From: Saccharomycopsis malanga
Taxonomy: Eukaryota > Ascomycota > Saccharomycetes > Ascoideales > Saccharomycopsidaceae
DNA: 64,000 bases
Reading direction: 5' to 3'
NCBI GenBank assembly: GCA_004014935.1
Contig: CP025325.1
Location: 186,001 to 250,000 of the forward strand
Under the pieces are notes generated by a model, which saw only the letters and a list, made by a program, of their open reading frames with translations, was not told the origin of the DNA and ran no database searches. This document shows, one piece after another, positions 10,545-19,278 of the stretch; within the stretch, counting starts at the first letter, position 1; every line of letters starts with the position of its first letter. The translations under genes and the position numbers were made by a program.

Positions 10545-10708
10545 TAAAAGATAAGCACTAAACTTTGTCTAGGATGTGGATTTCCAAAAGCTGCACTCAC
10601 ATTAAAAATTATGAAAAAAGTCGTTTCTAAGAATCGAACCTGAGACCCTCTTTTGTCTTTTCCTCTTTCTAGAGACCTCTACCCACTGAGCCATCCTGCC
10701 CAACAGCG
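10545..10708 (-). mobile_element. Divergent SINE with a different tRNA-like head (subfamily C)
   Basis: The minus strand reads GGGCAGGATGGCTCAGTGGG, GTAGAGGTCTCTAGAAAG, then CAGGTTCGATTCTTAG. A box and B box are both clear, but the 5' end differs from SINE-A. The body (TTTCATAATTTTTAATG ... CCTAGACAAAGTTTAGTGC) aligns loosely with the SINE-A body. It has no acceptor-stem pairing, so it is not an intact tRNA gene. Confidence 0.7.
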
Positions 10709-10974
10709 ACCCTCCTCTCTCATTGTTCAGAACATTAATCTTTCCTCTCAATTTTTGATGATTCTTCTTTTATTATTGGCAGGATACAACGAAGAATCCT
10801 TTTTTTGATCAAAAACCAAGAGCAAGCGTTGATTACTTTTTCTACACAATATAAATACAATTTATAGAAATAATATCCATTTGAGGCAATTGCTAATATT
10901 AATTTAAACCACTTTGTAGAAATATCAACCATTTAAACATATCAAACACTGTGCTAAATGTATATGAACTAGTC

Positions 10975-11095
10975 ATTATTAATCATAGCGCGCATATATG
11001 AAATACTCATTATTAATCATAACGCGTATATACGAAACAGGTATTTACTGGATTCAAAATATAAGATATTATTACTATATTGTGGATACTATTAT
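10975..11095 (+). mobile_element. SINE-A 3' module, partly duplicated
   Basis: Two adjacent forward pieces, AATCATAGCGCGCATATATG and AATCATAACGCGTATATACG, are followed by AAACAGGTATTTACTGGATT and AAATATAAGATATTATTAC. These match the conserved 3' module and tail. The head and body are absent. Confidence 0.65.
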
Positions 11096-11279
11096 TATTG
11101 TATTTTATATTAGTACTGTATTATATATTGTGGTTATTGGTATTATATAATATATTGTGGATATCTTCAAAATAGCCTGGGCGCATCGTACAATTTTTTC
11201 TAGTGGCGAAAAATTCTTATACAATTTGATAATTTGCAAAACAGTCTATTAACAACTAAAAAAGCCAGAACAAATCAAT

Positions 11280-11882
11280 ATGTCATACAGTTTAGGAAGT
11301 CGAGGGGAGCTGAATAAGATTAATTGTGTCTTTTATGACAAGGTAGGGGCCTGTCGACATGGGGAAAAGTGCTCTAGAAAACATATCAAGCCTAAATCTT
11401 CAAAGAGTATAGTATGTTTCAATTTCTACCAGAATCCAGAGCTTGACGAGGTGCAGAAGAAAAGCCTCACACAGGAGCAGATAGACACCAAATTTAACCA
11501 GTTTTACGAGGATGTGTTCGTAGAATGTGCTCTTTTAGGAGCGCAGGTCGAGGATATGGTGATTTGTGAAAACCATAACGACCATCTTAATGGAAATGTA
11601 TATATCAAGTTTGCCACTGAATCCATGGCAGAGAAAGTTATCCAGAGTTTCAGCAGCAGGTGGTATAATAAGCGTCCTATACATTGTGAGTTGACGCCGG
11701 TGAGAAATTTCAGCCAGAGCATCTGTCGCCAGCATTTTGAGAAGAGCTGCGAAAGAGGAGGAATGTGCAATTTTATGCATTCCAAGTTGCCTCGCGACGG
11801 TCTCTTTGAAGAGTTGGCCCTCAGCCAAGAAAAGTATTTGAGGGAAGAGGGGAAATACGTAGAAAGACGGTTTTACAGGTAG
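11280..11882 (+). CDS. U2AF35-like splicing factor (small subunit of U2 auxiliary factor)
   Basis: U2AF35 recognises the AG at the 3' splice site, as a heterodimer with U2AF65. The 200-aa protein has the family order: CCCH zinc finger 1 (CVFYDKVGACRHGEKCSRKH, residues ~16-35), a U2AF-homology RRM-like domain (~45-140, with NGNVYIKFATESMAEKVI), and CCCH zinc finger 2 (CRQHFEKSCERGGMCNFMH, ~149-167). There is no Arg/Ser-rich tail, which is common in yeast-type orthologues. S. cerevisiae lacks this subunit, so its presence argues for a lineage that kept U2AF35. The introns proposed in this window have branch and AG close together. The ATG at 11280 lies directly upstream of the first conserved block. 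Confidence 0.9.
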   Translation: MSYSLGSRGELNKINCVFYDKVGACRHGEKCSRKHIKPKSSKSIVCFNFYQNPELDEVQKKSLTQEQIDTKFNQFYEDVFVECALLGAQVEDMVICENHNDHLNGNVYIKFATESMAEKVIQSFSSRWYNKRPIHCELTPVRNFSQSICRQHFEKSCERGGMCNFMHSKLPRDGLFEELALSQEKYLREEGKYVERRFYR

Positions 11883-13040
11883 TATGGAGGGATTTTCGCA
11901 GTGTACTATAGTATAATTGTATAATAATTGTTTGTTGGCTATTTGGTCAAAGTGCTCACTGTGTAAAGGGTTGAATAGTAGAAAGATTTGCTTGGATAGG
12001 GCTCTATTTGAGCACAGAAATATCTTTAGTTTGAATTTATATATAGCTATGTTAAAATGGTATTATTGTTAGAGATTTGAGTCTTGTTGAGTTGTATAAC
12101 TACTGCAATTAGATCTGTTGACACTTTATATGTCTGACTACGTTTTCGTTTAAATAGAAAATCAGTCCAGCAGAGTTGAGTTGAATATATTGATAAACAG
12201 GAATTTGTAATATCAAGATGGTTTTGAAAAAAAGGTCAAACCTCAGCAAACGTTTTTACCACAGTGATTCAGGTAGAATATGGAACAGTCAACTGGGAAA
12301 TATAAGGAATAGTCAACTTGAATTTAATCAATAGAACAAAAAGTCGTAGTTAGAAAGCAATTTTCAACAAGATAATTGAAGATTCTAGACAATAGTGTAG
12401 ACTTGTAAGGTTAGTGGAACATGTCGTGCAATTGTTGACAGAATGAATAAAGAATATTGGCATCTAATGTACTTGGTCGATTAAACCATAGGACTAGAAG
12501 CATATAGAAGTTTACTGTTATACGGAATTTTTAATGAATTATATTGAAATATTATATGTTGAAATTGAATATATAACAAGTCAAAAATGAAGAGATGTAT
12601 CAGCATTTGAATTATGTTAAACTATTACAAGTCAAAACTGAGTATATATATTAACATTCTGGATTATAACATGTTTTTTAGCAAAATTATTGTAATCCTG
12701 TATAATTTTAGCGTGCCAGATTCTATGGTACTGAACAATATACTAGAATATATCCAATAAAGCTGATTTGGATCAGATTTTAATGACCTTTTAAACTTGT
12801 TGGTATATCAATTCAAAGTCACGGGAAACAGGCTTTAAACCGGGGATCCGGTTTAAATGTAGAGCCGGTGGCCCCGGAAAACCAATCATTGGATACGTCT
12901 TTCATTCAGGGGAGTCAATGATCTTTGCATGTTGACATGATGAAGTTTGCAGAAGACTTGTAAGATTATATTGGCTGAAAATTGGATCATAATCGTTGGT
13001 TAGGAATTGTTGTTGATAAGTGATACAAGATAATTGATAA
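11883..13040. other. Intergenic region between the U2AF1-like and RhoGEF genes
   Basis: AT-rich with no credible gene. It contains one copy of dispersed repeat D (12461-12535) and, near 12840-12895, a GC-richer patch with CCGGGGATCCGG-like palindromic sequence and two CCAAT/ATTGG motifs that may belong to the downstream promoter. Confidence 0.5.
12461..12535 (+). repeat. Dispersed repeat D, copy 1
   Basis: Contains ATGTACTTGGTCGATTAAAC, CATAGGACTAGAAGCATATA and GAAGTTTACTGTTATAC. Related copies occur at 33745-33880 and 47455-47535 with the same order of blocks. No tRNA-like box was seen within it. Confidence 0.6.
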
Positions 13041-13049
13041 GATTGGAAA

Positions 13050-13270
13050 CCAGATTGATTTGAAACCAGATTGACCAATTGATTGGAAACAAGTTTGACT
13101 GATTGATTGGAAACCAGATTGATCAATTTAATGAAAACCAGATTGACCAATTTACCAATTGGTTTGTTTGACCAATTGATTTAAAACAAATTTGACCGAT
13201 TAATTTAAACAAATTTAACCAATTGATTTAAACAAATTTAACCAATTAATTTATTTGACCAATTGATAAA
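13050..13270 (+). promoter_or_regulatory. Array of CCAAT-containing direct repeats abutting the RhoGEF start codon
   Basis: Roughly nine degenerate 20-26 bp repeats built on GACCAATTGATT and AAACCAGATTGA run up to the ATG at 13272. Most carry a CCAAT or ATTGG pentamer. In fungi CCAAT is bound by the Hap2/3/5 (CBF/NF-Y) complex, so this could be a clustered activator site, or simply a minisatellite in the 5' leader. The sequence shows the repetition; function is inferred. Confidence 0.55.
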
Positions 13271-13271
13271 A

Positions 13272-16200
13272 ATGTCAAATTACAATTTCCAACATTCCAG
13301 AGCCAATTCCACAACTTGTTCTATAAATGAAGTGACCAGGGCCATGTCGTATGATACGATAATAAGCGAAACTGATGAAAATCGGGCCCGGGGGTCGATA
13401 TCCTCATATTCTATTGACATGGCAGGTTCAACGGTAGATTCTCTGATGTTTGAAGAATACCGGATGGGTTCCGGCTTAGGGCATAGTACATTTGAGTTTG
13501 CCAAAGTTGTAAATGTCGAGATATGGGATTGTGGGGTGCTAGATCCTGAGCAATTGTATGAGTACATTCGTAGTAACAGTGTGATTGAAGATGAGGATGA
13601 AGAGATTAGCAGTGATATGCCACAAGAGACAAGTTTGAAGGACGAGATGCCATGTAGCAAGGAGGAGTTGGTTTACGGTAATTTGCAAACCAGCGGGAGT
13701 CTAAGTTATGGACAAGTTGTTTTGAGTGTTGAGCAGCTCCGACAGTGCAAGGAGCCTTGGTCCATGAGCCAGGTTTTCCAATGGGCGTTGAAATTGCCCG
13801 TTTGGTTTGAAAAGGCTCTTTTCTACGAGAACGAGTTCAGCCAGTGTTTGCTTCTACTAATCAAGTTGTACTTTCCATACATGGACGAGGCGCGGGCAAT
13901 GGGGGTTGTAGAGTTGTACATCAAGGAGTTTAGGCAGGCGGGATGTGTGATAGAGGCGTTCGACAACCAGGTTTTCATAAACGAGGAGGCCGCAATCAGC
14001 GGAGTTGTTCCTTGTCTTACAGTATGCTACTCCACACACTTGAATCACGGGCCGAACGCCGGCCCGCACCATTGCTATGTTTCCGACTGCAATTTCGCCG
14101 AAAACCGGCCGGCGACAGCAGCCGGGGGCCTCGGCCAACAGTGGTACCAGTACTGGGGGTTCAGCAGGGAAGAGTTGGCGCAGATGGCGGAGTCCACGCG
14201 GGAAAAGAACTCGGCGATATTCGAGCTCATTTCCAGCACCAGTCGGCGCGTGGAGACCCACCGGGAGTTTGTGAGGCGGGTTGGCGGCGATTTTCTCCAG
14301 CAGCCGGACTCGGTGCTGTTTCCAGTGTCCAAAGACGACTTTTACCGGTGGGCGTTCGCCCCGGTGGCTCGTATGGCGGAGCTCAAGTCGCAGTGTCTCT
14401 TGGAGCCGCTCACGGCCCTCCTCAGGACCCAGGGAAGGTTCATCAGCCGCGACTATTGGCAGCCGTTTGCTGGGTGGCTCGCCCGGGCCCGAGAGGTGTA
14501 TGGCGACGTGGTGGAGAGCCATTGCCGCATGGAGATGTATGTGAATTTTGCGCGCGTCAAGCCAGACTCGGACTTCTTTGCCTGGTACCGGCGCCAGGAC
14601 TCGTACAATGCGCAGAAGCACTTTGGCAACGCCTTTGTTGATGACGCGGTCGTGCTCTTGCCGACGTTTGAGCGCATCTACAAGCACGCCGAGGGCGTGG
14701 AGAAGCAGGAGGTGGCCAAGGTGATGTCGTTGTTGAGACTGTTTGCATTGTTTATGGACCAACGGAAGGCACATTGCGATTCTGCTGTGCATTGGGAGCG
14801 GATTCGGTTCAAAAAGGGAGTCTCGCCTGTGGATTTCAAAGATGACGTGATTATTTGCAAGAACCAAGTCAAATGTCGTGCTTTTGACAAATTTCGTACT
14901 TTTGACAAATTCCATGGCTCCGAACTCCGTTATTTGATTCTTTTTCAAAGCGGATTGCTAATCTGTGAGGTGGATCTTGCCAACGACCAGTATCTTGTTG
15001 TGGAGCAGCCGATCCCTGCGCAATATCTCCACATTGTGCCCTGTGATATGGCCAGGGTGCTGTTCATGTCGCGGCCAAAAAGTGTGCGCGACATCCACAT
15101 CTACAGCGTCGCCCACGACAACGTGGTTGCCGTGCAGGTGTTTGCTGGCCAAGACACCGAGTGGGCTGCCAAGGCAGACGCTGCCAGAGCCGCGGCTCTA
15201 GCCACATTGCTGCCAGTCTACAGTATGGAGTATCTTGCCAAGAACGTCACAAGCTACGAGAACGTGTCGCCCAACCGAGCCATTGGTCGCCACAGCGACA
15301 TCTCACGGCTTGTCCAGGGCCGCAAGCTCGCCGCCCTGTGCACCTTGAGCAGCGCCATTTCCAGCGCCGTGTCGGTCCGCTACGACAACAGAGACTACAC
15401 CGTTGTCGGCTTGAACACCGGTGTCTGCGTCAGGCTGGACGCCAAGCATCGGCTCTGGGAAAAGATCCTCGCCTACGACAACGTTTCGCGGGTCCGCTAT
15501 CTTGCGGGGCTTGAAACCTTGGTGATGCTTGCGGCCCGAAACTTGCTCTGCTTGCCGTTCCACGACATCCTGGGCTGGTTGGCCCGCAAAGCCGCCTCTA
15601 AGCAAACAATGCCAAAGTTGCGACCAACCCTTGTTGCTAAAAACGTCGTAGACTTCTCCGTAGTCTGCCACAATGGCTCCGAACGCTTGGTCTACGTCAG
15701 AAAAACCGGAGCTGTGTCCTCTGTCCATGTTGCTCAGCTCACCCTCAACAACGGCCACTACGGAAAACCAACGCTAACCAGACTCAATGCTGGCGACCGC
15801 GCCATCGACATGGAAAACCGTTTTGCTGGCGACCGCGCCATCGACGTGGAAAAATGCTTTGCTGCCGGTCCACACATCTTCTTGCTGACCAGCAAACAGT
15901 TCTTTCTTTATACCTTTGACAAGAAAGAGTCCCGTGTCACGCCTTTTCCGCAATTGGTGCATGTCGTCGACAGTTCCGCAGACCGCCAGACGTCTCTCAG
16001 CAACGACTTGGTCCGCTCCGCCCAAATGTTGCAGTCCTCGGCCCCCGTAGGCGTTTTCCAGCTCGGCTCCGGCGAAACTTTGGTTGTCTTGAGCCGCTTG
16101 GCGGTCTTCTGTAAAGAAAACGGCTACTTTTCCAGAGCTCAGTTTATAGAATTCGACATTGTTTGCCTTGAGGCCGCCTTCCGAAACGGCCATTTGATTG

Positions 16201-16391
16201 CCGCAGGCAAAAATAGTATTGAAATCTATAAAATCTTTGCACAAGGCCCCAATGCCGGCCAATTGGCCCAGATCATCACTGGCCAAAACATCAGGTTGGT
16301 TGACTTCACCGACCGCTCCAGTCTGGTCAAATTCGTATCCAGTCACGCCTCGGCCTTGTCTCAGGCCTTTGTCGAGCTTGTCCAGAGGTAA
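13272..16391 (+). CDS. Rom2/Tus1-type Rho1 guanine-nucleotide exchange factor with citron-homology (CNH) domain
   Basis: Such proteins activate Rho1 at the cell cortex to drive wall synthesis and polarised growth. The 1039-aa product starts at the ATG at 13272; the longer frame starts with TTG. The N-terminal third includes a hydrophobic helical block (~161-225) and a GVVPCLTVCYS motif resembling that of Tus1/Rom proteins. Residues ~297-496 fit a very divergent DH domain (AIFELISSTSRRVETHREFV; VVLLPTFERIYKHAE), followed by a PH-like region (~510-630). The C-terminal CNH domain (~667-1035) is the best-supported part, ending with IEIYKIF ... IITGQNIRLVDF, very like the Rom2 end. Two in-frame tandem duplications are visible: GDRAIDMENRFA/GDRAIDVEKCFA (DNA 15789-15860) and AFDKFRTFDKF (14880-14912). 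The DH assignment is the weakest part. Confidence 0.8.
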   Translation: MSNYNFQHSRANSTTCSINEVTRAMSYDTIISETDENRARGSISSYSIDMAGSTVDSLMFEEYRMGSGLGHSTFEFAKVVNVEIWDCGVLDPEQLYEYIRSNSVIEDEDEEISSDMPQETSLKDEMPCSKEELVYGNLQTSGSLSYGQVVLSVEQLRQCKEPWSMSQVFQWALKLPVWFEKALFYENEFSQCLLLLIKLYFPYMDEARAMGVVELYIKEFRQAGCVIEAFDNQVFINEEAAISGVVPCLTVCYSTHLNHGPNAGPHHCYVSDCNFAENRPATAAGGLGQQWYQYWGFSREELAQMAESTREKNSAIFELISSTSRRVETHREFVRRVGGDFLQQPDSVLFPVSKDDFYRWAFAPVARMAELKSQCLLEPLTALLRTQGRFISRDYWQPFAGWLARAREVYGDVVESHCRMEMYVNFARVKPDSDFFAWYRRQDSYNAQKHFGNAFVDDAVVLLPTFERIYKHAEGVEKQEVAKVMSLLRLFALFMDQRKAHCDSAVHWERIRFKKGVSPVDFKDDVIICKNQVKCRAFDKFRTFDKFHGSELRYLILFQSGLLICEVDLANDQYLVVEQPIPAQYLHIVPCDMARVLFMSRPKSVRDIHIYSVAHDNVVAVQVFAGQDTEWAAKADAARAAALATLLPVYSMEYLAKNVTSYENVSPNRAIGRHSDISRLVQGRKLAALCTLSSAISSAVSVRYDNRDYTVVGLNTGVCVRLDAKHRLWEKILAYDNVSRVRYLAGLETLVMLAARNLLCLPFHDILGWLARKAASKQTMPKLRPTLVAKNVVDFSVVCHNGSERLVYVRKTGAVSSVHVAQLTLNNGHYGKPTLTRLNAGDRAIDMENRFAGDRAIDVEKCFAAGPHIFLLTSKQFFLYTFDKKESRVTPFPQLVHVVDSSADRQTSLSNDLVRSAQMLQSSAPVGVFQLGSGETLVVLSRLAVFCKENGYFSRAQFIEFDIVCLEAAFRNGHLIAAGKNSIEIYKIFAQGPNAGQLAQIITGQNIRLVDFTDRSSLVKFVSSHASALSQAFVELVQR

Positions 16392-16410
16392 TGTGATGAT
16401 GTTCCAGAAT

Positions 16411-16713
16411 TCAAAGAAACGATTAATGATGATATTTTATATTTTAAGTCGGGTACATCAAAAACGATTAATGATGATAATATCTTATATTTCAGGCCCG
16501 ATACGTTAGAACTGATTAATGATGATAATAAATATCTTTTGAGTCCAATACATTAGAAACGATTAATGATAATATCTTATATTCTAAGCCCAGTACGTTA
16601 GAATTGATTAATGATGATAATATCTTATATTCTAAGCCCAGTACATTAGAAACGATTAATTATGATAATAATAATCTTTTGAGCCCAGTACATTAGAATT
16701 GATTAATGATAAT
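16411..16713 (-). repeat. Tandem array of SINE-tail units (about 7 x 45-50 bp)
   Basis: Starting 20 bp after the RhoGEF stop, a unit containing CGATTAATGATGATAATATC, TTATATTCTAAGCCCAGTAC and ATTAGAAA is repeated about seven times with small changes. Read on the minus strand each unit is the terminal SINE sequence (GTACTGGGCTTAGAATATAA, then ATTATCATCATTAA). The array leads directly into a SINE-A copy, so it is tail material amplified in tandem or inserted repeatedly. Confidence 0.85.
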
Positions 16714-16877
16714 ATCTTATATTTCAAGCCCGGTATATATCAGTTTCGTATATACGCGCTATGTCTAAGAGGACTTGGTGAAACCTAATCATGTCCTTTT
16801 GATCACAGTTGGCTCAGCCATGTTCCTGTCAAGTCTTTTTTCTCGAGCTCTGACCACTGAGCCATACGGCCCAGTGG
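16714..16877 (-). mobile_element. SINE-A short form
   Basis: Minus-strand copy from CCACTGGGCCGTATGGCTCAG through GAGCTCGAGAAAAAAGACTT, GGAACATGGCTGAGCCAACT and TTTCACCAAGTCCTCTTAG to GGGCTTGAAATATAAGATAT. TGATTAATGATAAT lies on both sides (16700-16713 and 16884-16897), but because the left copy is part of the tandem array, its status as a target-site duplication is uncertain. Confidence 0.85.
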
Positions 16878-16984
16878 CTTTAATGATTAATGATAATCGG
16901 ATAAAGCTGACAGAGTCCCATCATTTTTCGTCTAAAAAACCCTTGCTAGTGGCTAAAAACAAGAAATAATCACATCAACGACCA

Positions 16985-17600
16985 AACATTTTCAATTCGG
17001 TATATTGGGCAAGAGGAGAAATAAGACCGTTGAAAGCCACATGCCCAAATTGCCGCATTGTTACCGATAAACGAGCCTCTAGGACCTACAAAATAGGCCT
17101 GATTCAACAACAGTGCCTACAACTCTACAGAGAAATGCCAAAGTTGCGGCGTAGACATGGGTCTGTCATAATCGTTCCAGATTGTCCAATTGTAGTACTG
17201 TTCTCCGGAGACTCTGTGGTTATTTCACTTGGTGTACTTTGACAAAGAGCAAAGATACTCTTTTCTGAATATGAGGCTTTCCTCCAAGAGAAGAATGAGA
17301 TATACGGAGATCCAATAGCCTATCATGGTGACAAATTCCCCAAAACCTCACTGAAATGGTAGCAAAAAACCCTTGCTACGCCAAAAGTTTCAAAAGTTGG
17401 TTGTTAAAGACTGAGGGGCGCTCGAAAAGCCCAAAAAACCGCCTCGTCCGAGTTCCATCTCGCTTATTTCCAAAATTACATTGTTCCAGCAAAAGCCTGA
17501 TAAAGGCTCTTAATTTGTTGCCCAAGAAAAGGATCTTGATTTTTTGCTTAAGAAAATGCTCTTGTCGGAGTTTTTCCCAAAAAGCAAAGGCTATAAGGTC
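16985..17600 (+). pseudogene. Unrecognised coding debris
   Basis: No intact gene. One plus-strand frame interrupted by stops gives the Cys-containing pieces STEKCQSCGVDMGLS and SPETLWLFHLVYFDKEQRY around 17125-17255; another gives a basic stretch from 17356. These look like decayed coding sequence rather than random DNA because of their residue composition, but I recognise no family. It is part of the 17-20.8 kb graveyard. Confidence 0.35.
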
Positions 17601-17608
17601 TCAATGTT

Positions 17609-17771
17609 ATAATAGTAATATTATATATGTCAAGCCCAGGGTTTCGTATATACATGCTGTCCATAGGGACTTTGTAAAACCCAATTATGCCCTTTTGACC
17701 ATAGTTGGCTCACCCATGTTCCTGTTAAGCTTTTTTTCTCTTCTCCGAGAGCACTGATGGCCCAGTGGCAG
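17609..17771 (-). mobile_element. SINE-A short form, head truncated
   Basis: Minus strand: GCCACTGGGCCATCAGTGCTC (the A box is lost by a small deletion), CGGAGAAGAGAAAAAAAGC, GGAACATGGGTGAGCCAAC, TTTACAAAGTCCCTATGG, then TATATACGAAACCCTGGGCT and a short AT tail. It separates two pieces of gene debris. Confidence 0.8.
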
Positions 17772-17784
17772 GCCTCAATGTTAA

Positions 17785-18297
17785 TTGTTGACAAAAGTTT
17801 TGAGCGAGGGTTCGATCTCCTTAATGAGCACCGATTTCTTCCGTTTACTTGGCACTACGCTTCATGAGCCTGTTCATCATCATTTGGGACCGTATAATAG
17901 ACTTTACGATAAGCCTGAACAGTATAAGCAGCGATATGAAGTCCGCTTATGAAGCCGTTGGATACTTTGCTGTAAATACCGTTTGGGAGGACGGCTTGTG
18001 CCTAATGTGGACATCAAGAGGGTCAGAGAAGAGAGTTTGACAGCCAAAAAACTGTACGAGTCAGAAGTTGGAAAATTGGGCACTTTATATGATGGTGTGG
18101 GAAAGCAAAAGAAACATCAAAGACCATTGAGAGAATTGATCAGAGACGCTGCGGAAAGAAGAGTTGGAGATAGCAAATGGTGTACAGAGGAGTATGCTGG
18201 CGCCAAAGAGCCCACCAAAGAGCTTGAGCCGAGCGATAATGAGCTTGAAATCGAGATTATCAAGGAAATTGTGCCTGTTGGGGACGCCACCGTGCAC
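17785..18297 (+). pseudogene. Decayed fragment of an unidentified host gene
   Basis: Two adjoining plus-strand frames read like one protein. The first, about 17814-17960, gives FFRLLGTTLHEPVHHHLGPY, NRLYDKPEQYKQRYEVRL. The second, about 17983-18297, gives GGRLVPNVDIKRVREES, KKLYESEVGKLGTLYDGVG and SDNELEIEIIKEIVPVGDAT. A frame change separates them. The composition and charged helical character look genuinely protein-coding. I do not recognise the family. No start codon or promoter is evident. Confidence 0.5.
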
Positions 18298-18304
18298 TAG
18301 TCTT

Positions 18305-18440
18305 TGACAACGACCATAAATATGACCTTAGCTTGGTGGACATTTGGTCCATTGCCATCATTTATTGTTTATGAGTTTGAAAAAAGATTTCCTTGGAAAA
18401 TCCCAAGACCGTCAGACAACTCTTTCATATTGCATAGTAT
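18305..18440 (+). pseudogene. Protein-kinase C-lobe fragment (Npr1/Hal5-like)
   Basis: The frame around 18306-18349 gives FDNDHKYDLSLVDIWSIAII, and after two stops and a frame change 18382-18425 gives EKRFPWKIPRPSDNSF. Together these match the subdomain after the activation segment of the fungal Npr1/Hal4/Hal5 kinase group (YD..VDIWS.AII ... RRFPWK.PR.SDNSF). The catalytic loop, N-lobe and C-terminus are absent. It is a short decayed piece of a host kinase gene, not a functional gene. Confidence 0.65.
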
Positions 18441-18770
18441 GTCGAGGAACGCTCTGGTCAGTATAAGATTCTTTTGGCCAACGCCCTGGTCAGTACAAGA
18501 TTCTTTTGGCCAAGAGAAAGGAAGAAAAAATGGCGAAATTTAAACAGCAACAACAAGCCAAAAACGAAGAAAAGAATCAACATGCCAATAGAGAGTCCAA
18601 TGAGTTTACTCAAGCAGCCAATTCAACACAGATCACTATCAAAGAAGATGTGTCAAAGACAAAAGAATATTGCGCAATAATCAAAGAAGATGAATGTAAA
18701 AACATTGTACATGTTGGAAGAAGCAGTCAGCGAGGCTGGCCATTTGGCTGATAAAGTAGAACAAGTTGCG
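18441..18770 (+). pseudogene. Glutamine/lysine-rich coding debris with internal 32-bp duplication
   Basis: A frame from about 18506 gives AKRKEEKMAKFKQQQQAKNE and then ANRESNEFTQAANSTQ. A second frame near 18692-18772 gives LYMLEEAVSEAGHLADKVEQ. Immediately upstream, a 32-bp segment (CTGGTCAGTATAAGATTC ...) is repeated in tandem (18456-18515). The family is not recognised. No initiating context is visible. Confidence 0.35.
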
Positions 18771-18828
18771 TGAGCCAAAGAATGGAATAAGTATAGATGT
18801 GGTGCCATCAATAAAAGCAGTGTAGTTA

Positions 18829-18868
18829 ATAATAATAATAATCTTATATTTCAAGCCCAGTACATATC
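18829..18868 (-). mobile_element. SINE-A tail-only fragment
   Basis: About 40 bp: on the minus strand CTGATATGTACTGGGCTTG, then AAATATAAG and (ATT)n. Head and body are absent. Gene debris in an open frame begins immediately at its inner edge. Confidence 0.85.
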
Positions 18869-19094
18869 AGTTCCCCCGTTTCTCCAAAATTTAGTAACAC
18901 TGTTGCATCAAGTACTGTTTCAGGGTGTGATACTCAAAAGGTTTTGAAAAAGAGAGCCAGAAATGATTTTGCTGATAAATCGTTTGATATTATTAAACTT
19001 GATGACGACGAGTCTGAATTTTCTAACAAAATTGGCAAACAGAAGATTTCCATTGTGCTGAACAAAAAGAGACGAAAACAGAGGTTCACTTGAC
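18869..19094 (+). pseudogene. C-terminal coding fragment, unidentified
   Basis: An uninterrupted frame of about 75 codons begins exactly at the SINE fragment boundary and ends at TGA 19092-19094. It includes VSPKFSNTVASSTVSG, KKRARNDFADKSFDIIKLDD and LNKKRRKQRF. The two basic clusters could be nuclear localisation signals. It has no start codon, so it is a truncated 3' piece of a gene. Family unknown. Confidence 0.5.
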
Positions 19095-19142
19095 ATGAAG
19101 CTTGCTTTGTATTATTGGTGCTATGTATAATACACGAGCTGC

Positions 19143-19278
19143 TGGGTTGGATGGTTCAGTAGTGTTCTAGGAGAAGAGAAATAAGGATAATTTATCAGAT
19201 AATGCTCTTGGAGAAGAGAAAAAGACCTAATTAGGGATTTGAATCCCTATTCCTTTTGCTCGCTGCTTTTACAATGTT
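19143..19278 (+). mobile_element. SINE-A-like head and partial body
   Basis: Forward: GGTTGGATGGTTCAGTAGTG (A-box variant), two successive TCTAGGAGAAGAGAAATAAG / CTTGGAGAAGAGAAAAAGACC units, GGGATTTGAATCCCTATTCC near the B-box position, and GCTCGCTGCTTTTACAATG from the body. It breaks off exactly where myosin codons begin. Confidence 0.7.

Noticed and set aside
10619-10708. A functional tRNA gene with A and B boxes
   Set aside because: 5' and 3' ends do not pair into an acceptor stem and the sequence continues into a SINE-like body.
13857-14948. 363-codon open frame antisense to the RhoGEF gene
   Set aside because: Shadow ORF caused by codon composition; no motifs, and the plus-strand frame is continuous and conserved at its C-terminus.
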